Source: Urechis unicinctus | Taxonomy: Eukaryota; Annelida; Polychaeta; Xenopneusta; Urechidae | Length of the DNA: 64,000 bases | NCBI GenBank assembly: GCA_034190875.2 | Contig: CM067344.1 | Location: 65,924,057 to 65,988,056, forward strand | Reading direction: 5' to 3' | Part shown: in pieces, positions 13,601 to 53,045 of the stretch | How the letters are laid out: every line of letters starts with the position of its first letter | Numbering within the stretch: the first letter of the stretch is position 1 | Program-made: the position numbers and the translations under genes | Notes under the pieces: model-generated | Database searches by the model: none | Told to the model about the DNA's origin: nothing | The model's input: only the letters and a program-made list of their open reading frames with translations

Positions 13601-16600
13601 TCCAATCTCTCCCCGCCCCAAGAATACGTTTTCCTCGAATCTAGATTCCCCATTCCCAAGGTTCTCAGTGCATGAGGCGAGCTCTTTGACGTCACTGGAA
13701 GCACGGATTGTAAACACAGTTTTATGCCCTATTTCTGGGCTGCATCACAGTCTGAGAGGAAACTAGCGAACACTCTGAACGACCAGGTTAATCGAACGAC
13801 AGAAAAGTAACTAGTTTTCATTAAACATCGTCGATTCCAATAGAGAGTCCGACCTTAAGCACATGTAATTAAATTTTCCATATGGCCTAAATGTAACAAG
13901 ATGGGAGGGGTTGTTAATTGCAGCCCAAATGAAAAAAGAGGGGAGGGAATTGTTAATTGCAGCCTTAATATAGCAAGAGGGGAGGGGTCGTTGTAAGTGC
14001 GTAATTATTCTCTCTATTGAATAACATTGTTTCCTACTAAAAGTTCATCAAATATGGTTCATATTCCGACTAGCATTAGAAACTAGATCACAATTATTCT
14101 AGTAGTCGAGTTGCCAAGACCAATAATTGGTGTCATGATTGTCTGGGCACACTGATGATTCAGTGATCATCACAAACTCACCTCATGTCACCGACGTACG
14201 TACATGCTCTTGAACTGAGAATGTTTTTTGTCAATAAAGTGATCTTGATAGAAGATCGGCGTGGTTTTGTTGACGCAATAACAATGACAACGCAAGCCTA
14301 GCGTCGCTGATCCATGAACGCAATCATCATTCATTGGATCAACTACCAAACATATGGCAGACCAATCCCGTCGCACGCCCATCAAGCAAGCACTTCATGT
14401 CATTTGGCGAGTCAAGTTGAAATTGGTTGGCTGATCGATAAAACTTACCTTAATGTGCGTTGTCTGTTAACTGTCCTGAATCATTTAATTCCACAGTTGT
14501 TAGAAACGCGCGCTCGTACGACGCGTGTGTACAAGCCTTCTGGCTCTGTGTTAGAAATGATGATGCTTCGTGAACGTTGCACAATGTACAAATGTGAATG
14601 AACTAGCTGGCTTTCTGATCTATATATAGCACGTGGTTTGTCAAATTACTACGCCACCGTGCGGACGTAAACAATAACCAAAGTGCCAATATGTTGCTCA
14701 TCAAACAAACACCGGTCAAATGGTTAGGATTTTAACTCGGAGCGAATCATGACGAGAGTTCAAACGGAACCAAATCAAGATCTTTGATTCGCAATCAAAT
14801 TGAGTTTAGTCAGTAGAATGGGGAACATTTTTTTCTGGCGGCGGCCCCTGTTTGACGGCGAAACGCCCCTTCCTGTGACGCAGACGTTCGGGCCAGCATA
14901 ATAATTAGGATTTGATGGCAGATGGCGGGTAGGGTGATGGGGGAGTAATGGTAATGCACAGTGGCGTATCAATGGGATGGAGCGGTGTTTTCTGTGTGGA
15001 CCGTGGGTGTCATGTCGTGACGTAGGCGGAAGCTGATAAACAGCTGCTGGTAAACAAGCCAGGTTGTCTTGAATAAGAGTTTAATAGAGTAATTGTGTGA
15101 TATGACGATGATCGAATACCTTCATTCACATGCCGCATCTGCGGTGTGGTAAGCACGCGTCTTTTCCAGTGCTCTGTGCAGATTGAACATGCATGGATGT
15201 CCACGGCTTCCTCTCGTAGCTGTTCAGTCTCGGGGGTTGGCACGAGAGACGCTGAATGTATGTCAGGGAATTGTTGCGCCTGATGGCAGTAAATATGCAT
15301 TATTCATGTACTTCTCATTGAGAGTAAACTGTCACGAATTTTTTTAAAGGTCGAGTGAATTCTTAATTGTCGACGCTTAGTTGTTGACAAGACATGCTTT
15401 GACAACGATAACCGGTCAGATAATATGTCCGTTGCGGACTGTATTCCACACTACCACTGAATCGAATAACTGTCGATATCTGATGATGGAAATCCTGATT
15501 GATTAGGTCATATAACCATCTAGCAAGAAAACTATGCCTTCCATATCCTTACTCGCTTGCGCAATCACCCATACCTCCCTGGCTCTGTTTCAATCGGTCT
15601 CTCTCTATTCCTTAATCTATTCTCCTCTTAATAACATACTTACTTTTTCTTCCTGACTCTATCTCTGTTGATGGCTCTCGCATTCCTTCAACTGCGCTCT
15701 CTTTCTTTACCTATCCAAACAAAATCTACTTTCCGCGTCTACTTGTAACGTCTATCCTCGCTCTATATATATTTCTGCCCGCCTGTCTGTCGAACCAGAC
15801 AAGCTACCTCCATTTCTACGTGTATCTATCCAATACATTCCGCAACCAGACCAGCCAAATCTGCCTCATATCCGTCATCTTATCTAACTTACCCATCCCC
15901 AAATCTTTACGCAACTCCTAAGCTCCCGTATATGTATGTAACTATCAGCCGAAAATCTGTCCATTCCATAAAATGAAGCGAAACATCTCCAACCCATACC
16001 GAGACCATTTCTTAGATCAACAAGGTCATTTGTTCACACGGTTCTTGAAATAATGTTATAAATAATCAAACAGTCAAATATAATCCCGACTGCTACAATG
16101 CTTCTATAAAAAGGGTCAGGTCAGACTGTTTACTCCCGGGGTGTGTTTACCATTTTTGGTTTTCTCATCCTATGATTTTTTTTAATCAACATCGGCGTGC
16201 ATAGATATTATTGGCGCATCTACATTGTTGTGCTCTGTGCTTAAGGGGTATGTCAAGTGAGTTAGGTCGTTGTGTGCATTTGGCTAGGCAATCTTATATG
16301 GCTGGCAATATTTCACATCTTGCCAAGACCCCACATCACGTCCGATTGTCGGTTATTACACTATCAGTAATGACTGTGTCATCCCATCTCTTAATAATTC
16401 AGCATCTCTGGTCACATGTTCACTCCTCCAGCGAAACAATTAAGGCTGATGTTCCCTGACTGTCCTCACAACATCAGCTAATATTTACTACACAAGAGGA
16501 AGTATCGCACCCGAACAGGGGCGATCGATTGGATCACAACCCCCATTCGAACCAACTAGGTTTGATATCCGTCCTCCACTGGCCTAATCAATCGCACACG

Positions 16601-17718
16601 GGTCACTGATATGTTAGCTAACTTGATCTATTTCGTTAATGGCAGGGATGTGGCGTTTGAATGGCTCAAGGTGCAGTGCTGTAAGAAAATGTGTATGCAT
16701 TCTAATCAGCTTCATTATAAATGTTCTATTCCAATGGTAGTGTTATAATTGATTTAAGATTGACCACAATCAAGAATTCTAAACTTCCCGACGGCTCAAA
16801 ACTAATCGCTAATCACTCGATGATGGTGTTGATTTGCGGACGTGCATTCTGGACCAACTTGTCCACCCAGCTGATGTTTCCATTATATGGCGGTATGAAC
16901 CGATCATTGAATAGTCTCTCAACAGCTCCCACGATCAATACAGATCAACGCGCACAGCCGTGACTAGAACCTTATAAATGAAAGATTTTAACGAAATAAA
17001 CAAGTGGAAGTGACTGTCTATGCATTGATGACTCGTCTGGTGTCGTAGTTGGCGTCTGTAGGTTGGTAGGCAGTGAACACCGGTCGCCCCCTGGCGGCGT
17101 GTTTCGACCCGGGACATATCAAGAGGTGGGAAAACGTGTAGTGCTTTTTGTGGGGATACGAGACGGTGTGCGCGATCGGCATTCACTGCGACTCAAATGT
17201 CTCCGTGTAGAAATGATTGTGATTCGTGTTTTTTGAGGCCATTATATCTCATTTTCATTCAGTCACTTTTGTACTTTTCAAATGAGTTCAATCATCTTCC
17301 TTCTCGTGGATCTATCGACTCTCATGACCAACTGTAAACACGGTCCAGTACATTTTACCAGATTCATTCATGGACGAATCAACCGTGACGTCAGTCGGAA
17401 CCTGATTCGGGATTGGCTCAATTTATTTGGAATATTAATAAATTTGCATACAAACACAGTTCGCAGCTGGCGTTACGTTTTCACAGGGCCATTCGATGCA
17501 AAGAAATTCGTCAAGTACATCCACACCTGTACTTCAACCCGGGCATGCTGGCGGTCAGTCTTAATATAGGTCAGGCACAGCACAGAGCATTTCAAAGGTG
17601 TCACATTTATTGATTTTAATTATGTTAAATAAAATGATCTTGGTGTTGTTATTTTTTTTGCCTGACCTGTTCACGTTCGATTACCATTATGATCCGATAA
17701 TCGAAAAGCTAAACAAAT
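10604..17718. other. Intergenic stretch upstream of TOB, no gene recognised
   Basis: This should include the TOB promoter and perhaps 5' UTR exons, which I cannot define. A short tandem motif (GGGAGGG...TTGTTAATTGCAGCC, about 45 bp, two to three copies) lies near 13895-13995. The motif GACAATAC recurs loosely over 11850-12120. A pyrimidine-rich stretch occupies about 15550-15950. No convincing coding exon was found. Confidence 0.4.
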
Positions 17719-17956
17719 AGTGTGGTGGAAAGCATTATGCCAATAGTATGATAGTGGAAAACACCATGCCAATAGTATGGTAGTGGAAAACACCATGCCA
17801 ATAGTATGATAGTGGAAAACACCATGCCAATAGTATGATAGTGGAAAACACCATGCCAATAGTATGATAGTGGAAAACACCATGCCAGTAGTATGATAGT
17901 GGAAAACACCATGCCAATAGTATGATAGTGGAAAACACCATGCCAGTAGTATGGTG
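17719..17956. repeat. Minisatellite, 29-bp unit, about 8 copies
   Basis: The core ATAGTGGAAAACACCATGCC repeats every 29 bp with one or two substitutions per unit (for example CAATAG versus CAGTAG). Since 29 is not a multiple of three, each strand stays open in shifting frames, which makes false minus-strand ORFs. It is intergenic, left of the transposase relic. Confidence 0.95.
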
Positions 17957-18939
17957 TTTGAAACAATTATGTCTAGAACTATGTCAGAAAAAATCGAAGA
18001 AGACAATAGTCCAGTTAATTGTTTACGGGTTAACGTACGAAAGGGAAAGACGTCACCTCTTCGTGTACCCTATGTCAACTCGATATAAACATGCATATGG
18101 GCTAATTGTTCAATTGGCAGGGGAATTAGTCCAATTAATCAATGGAACGTCGAAGCTACTAGAGGGACGCTGTGTGGAGGCTGAGGACAATTATTTTGTT
18201 CTATGTTTGGTATCGGTCTAAATATCGCTACAGAGACAGACAGTTGTCTTTGGAGAGGCAGTTGTCCTGCTGTTGCGGGCGACACGGGTCACATCTGTTT
18301 TCACGCTACGCACTAGCCATGGACTCGGCGGTAACGGATCAAGGAGAGTACTCCTAGCCTTATACATGATCACCGAGAAGATCGAAATACAACACCTCAA
18401 AGTGATTCCCAAGATCAAGCTAAATATGCGTAAAAAATAAGTGTCTAATTTAAAGATTGATCTGTTCAAATCGTCTGCATTTGGCCGCATGGTCATGCAA
18501 TAGAAGCTTTGTAAAACATGCCCTTATTCCGTGCCCACTCGCAATGGAGCAGTATGAGAGGGAAGGGAATATTACAATGTGCATATCAAGCACGAAATGC
18601 TAATGATCAATGGCTTATTTAGACGATAAGGGCAATGGGAGACCGCGTTGCGGTTTTCTCCGAGAGGTGGCGGCACAGAGCAATGCGGTCCCAAGCTCGA
18701 CCGGAAGTTATCAGGTTATGCGCTCACATCGCGGTTTACGCGTAAATACAAAAGATTCATTTCCATTTTGCTTCACTTCGACGAATAAAATTTCTCGCTC
18801 TACGTCACGCGGTCATGAGATATTTGATGGTGACGAAATTTAGGGTAAATCTGTCACTGTCAATGCGCTGTGCGTAGCGGACGAGCATCATCTCCGAAAC
18901 GCTGTGAAACGAGCCGACCTGCAACGGACAACTGGCCAA

Positions 18940-19440
18940 GTCAAGATCAAGGAGACCCAGGTATATAGTCTTCTAGGCCACTTTTTCTACGTACAAGAAC
19001 CGTAACGCAATGAAGGTGATGGTGGGTGCTACACCAGGAGGCCTTGTGTCCTATGTGTCTCCCCCATATGGCGGCGCAACCAGTGACAGGCAGGTGATGG
19101 AAAGGAGCAAACTACCAGAAATGTGTGACCAGGGTGACTAGGTAATGGCTTTGTCATGCAGGACTTATTTGCTCCTTATGATGTCACCGTAAATAAACCA
19201 ACCTTTTTCAGTAAGAAGAATCAGCTGACAGGAAAAGTGGTGTAGAGAGACCGGAAGATCTCCAGCAAGAGGGTGCACATTGAGCGAATAATAGGATTGG
19301 GAAAAACCTTCAACATCTTGGTGGAACCTATGATCCACTGTGAGGTCCAAATTTCCTCAGACATATTCTTTGTTTGTTATATGTTATGTAACTTTCGGCA
19401 GTGCATCGTCCCCACAACTGCCTATGGTGAAGTTTAGTTT
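18940..19440 (+). pseudogene. Broken DDE-type transposase (DDE_Tnp_4, Harbinger/ISL2EU-like)
   Basis: Translated in pieces, this matches a transposase family common in lophotrochozoans and cnidarians. Segments seen include TFSTYKNRNAMKVMVGATPG, YGGATSDRQVMERSKLPEMC, QDLFAPYDVTVN, KISSKRVHIERIIGLGKTFN and CYMLCNFRQCIV. Decay is clear. A TAG follows CDQGD (near 19138), a small deletion removes the expected ADKG-type segment right after it, and a second TAG lies near 19243. The N-terminal half, including any DNA-binding domain, is not found. It lies tail to tail with the YqaJ relic 375 bp to the right, suggesting one two-gene element. Function is lost. Confidence 0.8.
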
Positions 19441-19814
19441 TGTGAAAAGTGACTGTGTATGTTTTTAAGTCTATCCCACTCAGGGTGTGATATTATATGA
19501 ATCTCAATAAAAGGTGATATGCAGTAATCGTTTTTTTTACCATGTGCCTTATAATGTAATCTTTAATAACCCTACACGTGAATACTGTTGAAAAAAAATT
19601 CACCCTATTCATGTTTGTCCCTTTAATTGAATACAAAACCACAACCTCGTCCTGTGGAGCCCCCAATGGGTTAATTGTTTATAATTCAATTAAAACACTT
19701 TGTACTTTTCAAGAGTTAATTATACATTCCACTACATGCAATATGCAGGTAAATGATTCCTTAAAGAAAAAAGAAATCAGTGCACAAGATTACTCAGTAA
19801 GAGAAATTGTGAAA

Positions 19815-20336
19815 AAACATTGAATCAAGTATAGCATCTTTGAAATAGTCCCTGAAAAACACCTCTAACTTTGAAATCATAGTAGTAATAAACTCATCGT
19901 CACGGGTAACTGGAACAATCTCCGTACTCTGAGACGTTAACACCACAAGATGACAAAGTTGACTGTTCGTGCAAAACAACTGGCCCTGAATTTGGTAATA
20001 GTAGTCATGTTGGCTTTAAGGGTGAGCTGTTTGTTCTCATTGACCAGGTATGGCACTGAGACAGGAGTGACAGGTTTGTCCCTGGTACTGTAGGGACGCT
20101 TGATCTCAACAATCATGTAATCAGACACAGCCCCATCTGGTGAGCATGCGAGGTAGGGGTGTGTATGGGACACTACAATCCCACATGGCTTGACTTCGGT
20201 CCCAGTCAACTCTGAATATTCCTCAGAGCCACAGGCTCATTACGGATACCGTGGTCGAATGCTTTGGCCAGAATCTGGTTGACGCGGGTCAACAAACTTC
20301 GCCATACGGACCAAGTCTGTTTTGATAGTTGCTTTG
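19815..20336 (-). pseudogene. YqaJ-type exonuclease/recombinase domain gene, frameshifted relic
   Basis: Read from high to low coordinates, three blocks in different frames line up with the YqaJ family: AKAFDHGIRNEPVAL; then EEYSELTGTEVKPCGIVVSH with HPYLACSPDG and MIVEIKRPYS; then HDYYYQIQGQLFCTNSQLCH and RDDEFITTMISKLEVFF. Single-base frameshifts lie near 20228 and 20005. The nuclease residues are still present: D of SPDG, E-x-K of VEIK, and Q of YYQIQGQ. Damage therefore looks recent or limited to indels. The N-terminal region upstream of 20336 is not recognisable. In invertebrates such genes are multicopy and linked to DNA transposons; here a transposase relic lies next to it. Confidence 0.8.
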
Positions 20337-20339
20337 CAT

Positions 20340-21029
20340 ATCCTGCCAAACTGGGAGTTCAATTTTTTGCCCGCTAAGTATCGCATTTGGCTTCAGCGGA
20401 TTAAAACTCGAGGTCTCATTGGGATTGCGAGCATGGCACATTCCCTGCCACTGTACAACGTATCGTTCCACTCCTTCATCGCACAAGGTCTTGTTGAAAT
20501 AATATTGATCGTGATAGCATTAGCAGGGATTGTAGGGGCAAACGGGGGCAGTGGAATACGGAACCAACATGTGTGAAATCTCGGGATAATCTATCCAAAC
20601 ACGAAAACGTAAGTTGAAGGTCAATAGCTTCGCACATGGCACATTGATTGCACCGAAGATGATCGTCAGGCGAGGTGAGGCCGCCAAGATCGAGCGAAAT
20701 GAAGGGAGAACGCCGGTGTACAAGGTATAAGAGGGTTAAACTTGTTTGACATCCTCACCAATCGAGGAGAATTCCCCACCCCTCAGCCCAACTTACCTGA
20801 CGTATCATTCTAGTATCTAATTATAGTTAAATCTCCTTTCATTGCCGTTGATCTCTACATCCCCCGCCCCAGTCAGCAGATCAATGACGAAGTGCGGCAT
20901 ATATCTTATAATGAGGCGATAACACTGCTTCAACACAAAAAATATCGGCCCGAATGACCGCGGCCCTGGAGCAAGTTTCCACAACAGTCTGGTATCGGCG
21001 TAAAGACAGCACGCTGAAGCATCTGTGTT
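20340..21029. other. Spacer between transposon relic and LIG1 3' end
   Basis: No gene is recognised. It may hold the decayed right end of the transposon at 18.9-20.3 kb; I could not identify terminal inverted repeats. Confidence 0.3.
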
Positions 21030-21045
21030 ACCGCCATACAGTCGA

Positions 21046-21051
21046 TTTATT
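21046..21051 (-). terminator. LIG1: PolyA signal of LIG1
   Basis: TTTATT on the plus strand gives AATAAA on the minus strand, 179 nt beyond the LIG1 stop codon (21230-21232). This is a normal spacing for a short 3' UTR. Confidence 0.6.
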
Positions 21052-21229
21052 GTCCACGCTATAGATTACAAGTTTGATGGATTGACCATCGCACCGATTC
21101 AAGGGGCTGTACATAATACCCAGGCTAACACAGCTGCACCGGACAATAATTATGAATAAAAATTCAATTGATTGTAAACCATATAATCGATGAATAGAAC
21201 CGGCACGTTGATTGCGGGCCGGAAGCGGA

Positions 21230-48753
<27,524 letters not shown>

Positions 48754-48842
48754 CTGAAAATAAAACACGATATATTTAGGGTCTACGCATCGAATAACAT
48801 CATACCACACAGAAAACACAATATTAAGGTATGAAGTATTAG

Positions 48843-48955
48843 ATATGATGGGGAAAAAATGATGATAATTGACCTGATCGATTTCTGGGACATTTTGACA
48901 GCTAACCCAAGAAGCTGTCAAATTTTCCCGCGCTCTAAACTATCGTGAACACCCG
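48843..48955. repeat. Dispersed repeat with hairpin, second copy near 47050-47135
   Basis: Both copies share GATTTCTGGGACATTTTGAC and AGCTAACCCAAGAAGC. In the right copy TTTGACAGCT and AGCTGTCAAA form a perfect 10-bp stem; the left copy has one change. Confidence 0.7.
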
Positions 48956-51478
48956 GTATATTCATTTCCATCAAATATTTGGCGAGCTCCATATCAATTC
49001 GTAAATGACGAATGTTATACCAATAAAGGCGCGTTATCCGAATGTCCAGTCGTTTCATACTATATTTCTATAGAAATGTGTCACAATAATTTTATTTACG
49101 TGCAGATTAAAACGATCTATCATTCAAATTGTCATACGTGGCAGACGAGTTTTCTTTTTGGAACAGGTTTTGAAAAGTTCGGGGGCGGGGTTGGGGTATC
49201 AATAGCCCCAGTCGGACGGTATTATAAATACATACCGATAAGGCGTCGTGTACAGCTAGGGTATCAATTGTATGCCTCCGACTCCTTACAAATACTGAAA
49301 AAAAAATGCGCTTACCTTAGAAACGAAATGAATGTGACATATCCATTCCATCCTCCATCCACACAGTATATTTGTGATTATTGTCTCCCTTATCGACTTT
49401 TAGTCGTTCTGTTGTTGTTATACAAGATATAATCAGCAAATATTTATTTCATTAGAATTTACACTTTAACCATGCATATGAATACTTATTATAACACGAA
49501 TAGGACGACCAAATAACAGTTTTATCCAGATTCTATTTGAGAAATATGCTATTGCTTATATGTAGAAATAATTTATTATCCAGATTGGTTTTCTGATACC
49601 ATAAAGGTTAAAAATATAAGCTATACCTCCCTCACCAAGCATTTTTCATTCCTTATAATTCACCTGCAAAGTAGCTTTCGAAGATCAGAGATATTCGTTT
49701 TTGAATCAAAGTTACTTGTAATTGAGATGAATTTGTGTGCAAGCAGTTGTACTTGAACTTATGGTGGCACCAACAATACCTCTGAGTCTGTCAGTCAGGA
49801 AAGAAACTGAAAATGAAAAACATTCAGATTTTCCGCTGGCATTATGATCACTTATTTATTAAGATATAATAATAGATCATAACATGGATTATAGCAGAGT
49901 GGTGTCATTGGGCATGTCCAAAAGTCAAACAGAAAGTTATCTGATTGTTCTGAGTAGGTGCTGGAAGGAAATCTTGAGAGAGCACTTTGCTATATATGTT
50001 TATTGTAACCTTATTTCACAGAGATATTTTCACATTATGATTACTCATCTATTAAGATATAAGCATAGATCATAATGTGGAATTTAGCCGAGCGATAGCA
50101 TTAGGCATGTCCAATAGCCTAACAGAAAGATATCTTATTGTTTTAATTGGATCTGGAAGGAAATTTTGAGAGCGCACGTTGTAATATTTTTTTTATTTTT
50201 ACCTTATTGCATGTAGATATTTTCACAATTAACAAGAATGGTACGCTTATATCACGACAGGGGATAAATCTACAAACAATATCTCTCAGTCAGCGTCTGT
50301 CATTCTGGGGGGGGGGAATAGACAGGGGAAAATATTCAAGCTTGTTAAGCAATAAATTATGCCCTCTACCACACTCCCAAATCTAAAAGGTGATCCATTG
50401 GATATATTTTACACGTTCCCCCACACATTTAAACCAGTTTATCTTAAAGGAACTAATTATTATGGGAATGCTGGCCCGCACTACTCACTACGGAGAATGG
50501 CTGGCTTATTTACCGTATGGCAATGTTATACATTTTGAATTTAAATGTTACAACAAGAGATATCAAAAGCACTTAAGGACTCTTCGGGAAGCTCACTATT
50601 GTGCATCTATGAAATGTGGCATTCTACGAGCTTTTAACTGTCTAAGTCATACGCAATACACTCAAAGTCTATACAGATAAATACATTTTTCTCATAACGT
50701 TTCTGCCAACCAACCAGCATCCCACCAGCATAATTTGAATGCGCCACCTGTGGGTTATCAATGTAAACAACATTCGCTAGGGGTCTCTGAATATTGACCT
50801 GCATGTCGCGCGCAACCGGTAGCGATCAAAGCATCTGTCAAAATACTGTTTGGTACCACATCAAGTTGTAGAATCCAAGTGTTGTACTATCGACTGTCGG
50901 ATTGTGTGTATGAATTTTATCCTCTTTAGGTTTTCAATGCCGCCATACGCGTCTGAAGGGTTGCGATCAATAACCAGCCTCTGTACTAACCAAGCTGCTG
51001 CAGCCAAGCAACAACACTGTCAACACAACCAGCGAACGAAGCGATCGTCAAATTCAACCGCCGAAAATCGCAGAGGCAAATGAATAGCTTGTGGATCGGG
51101 GAGGTATTAATCAGTTCACCACAAGGAACAGCAGAACGGCTTTGCCATTGAGTTGTTTTGAAACTGACATGGAATAAGCGCTTCGTATTGATTCAGTTTA
51201 TCTAAACGCGAAAGCGAATCACTCTTGTTGGATAGTACACGCGTCGTGTCATCGTGGATGCTGAAGATCATGTCTTGACCTATCTGTCTGTGTCGTTGGA
51301 TGAAAGTTGCCCTTGTTATATAATCTACCTACCCTCACCCGAGCGGTTATTTCGATATTCGCTGTAGGATCTGTGTGATAGACCGGACAGAAATGGTCAG
51401 ATAAAGCTGATGGTTCTCAGCCCATTGGATTTCATGCGCCCAGTGTTGGGATACAATGGTTATTAGGGAGCCTGTAAA
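48956..51478. other. Region between the divergent LIG1 and Slo genes
   Basis: The LIG1 initiator exon and promoter and the Slo promoter should lie here. I could not place the LIG1 start. A two-copy direct repeat lies at 49845-50235 and a run of nine or more G near 50308. No other gene was recognised. Confidence 0.35.
49845..50235. repeat. Diverged two-copy direct repeat, period about 190 bp
   Basis: Shared words are TATTAAGATATAA, TAGATCATAA, GGCATGTCCAA, AACAGAAAG, CTGGAAGGAAAT, TTGAGAG and AGATATTTTCACA. Confidence 0.7.
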
Positions 51479-51849
51479 ATGTCAGGAACTAGGCCTACCA
51501 ATCAAAGCACATTATCAACTGAACAACAATGCACACAGGATCGCCATTGGTATGCCTTCTTATGCTCCAGTCTCATCACATTCTTCGTTGGACTGCTCCT
51601 CGTTTTGACATGGAGGATATTCGCATGGCTGTGCTGTCAACAAAAGACTCCAGCGAAAGCGACAGCCCAGAAACAAGCTCATGGCATTAAAAACCCAGAC
51701 GCAGAGATAGGATGGGTAACCGAAGCCAAGGATTGGGCAGGAGAACTCATATCGGGGCAGACCACCACTGGACGTATTTTGGTAGGTTGGAAAATGATGT
51801 TATAAATAACAACCTGTAAATACATAATATATGCTGATATAACCCTTTG

Positions 51850-51931
<82 letters not shown>

Positions 51932-52951
51932 GTGTGTGTAATTAAATATATACTTTTATTGCATTCAAGTCCAATTTAATGTTGGGAAAGGGTTGAACTA
52001 CTTGAATTTTGTCTATTCCACTGAAAAGGTTCATAGCAAGGCAGTGTGTATAGCATTTTTCATATTACTTGCTTTATCAGCGGCCTATGCAGGGTAATTG
52101 TCTCCGAATATCGTTGGTTTGGATCGACCAATACAGTGGGATGTTTACTACCAACCGCATTGTGTATATTTACAGGTATATGAGTTAGATATAGGATGCG
52201 GGCTGCTGGGCTGCGGGGCGTACACAATAACATCCCCTGTATAGTAGCATATAGAGCCTGTACGGGCCTAACACCTGCGCACCAATCGTGTTGACTGACA
52301 GTGCTGCGATGGCAACAGCTTACCCTGGATGATGGTGTAGGTGGCATGGGAAAACAGCTACTAGAGCTAAGCTATAGAATGAGGTAATTAGCTGACCCGG
52401 TTAAGCGATCTCATTGATTGTGTACGCGACGCGACGGCTTATGTACTGGCAATACAGACTGTGGTTAGAACGTGGTCACACCGTGCGGGTTGTCCTCGCT
52501 GATATTATCATTACGCGCGAGGATGCACGTGCTATGGGCATGCTCTCGCTCCATCCGCTCGCTTGGTTCCTTGTTCTACCATAGAACGAACTGCGTTCAG
52601 ATCAAGTATATTCCATTCCCAGCAAATGCAATTAATGGTCCCTGTGTGACGCGCCGAGAATCACACGCTCGACCGTACAAGCGCGCGAAGTTGTTACTGG
52701 ATGTAATCAGAAATCAGCTGATCAGATATTGAGATTTTTTCGACACTTTAACCTGCCTACGACGTACGACGGGTTATACATTTTCATAATACTTTGTACG
52801 ACGGGGTACTCTTTTTTGCCATTTTCACCTTGTACGACGGGTAATACATGTGGATAATACGGGTACGCTTTTGGCCATTTTCACCTTGTAAGATGGGTAC
52901 GGGTTTTAGAAGTCCCGCGGCACACCCCTATCCAGGATAAGGCCAAGTGCG

Positions 52952-53045
<94 letters not shown>

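Noticed and set aside
17671..18006. Minus-strand repeat protein
   Set aside because: Artefact of the 29-bp minisatellite; frames drift through the same sequence.
49315..49380. Candidate LIG1 first exon with a strong donor near 49315 (minus strand)
   Set aside because: The phase needed to join SFF has no in-frame ATG, and the ATG frame hits a stop before the donor.
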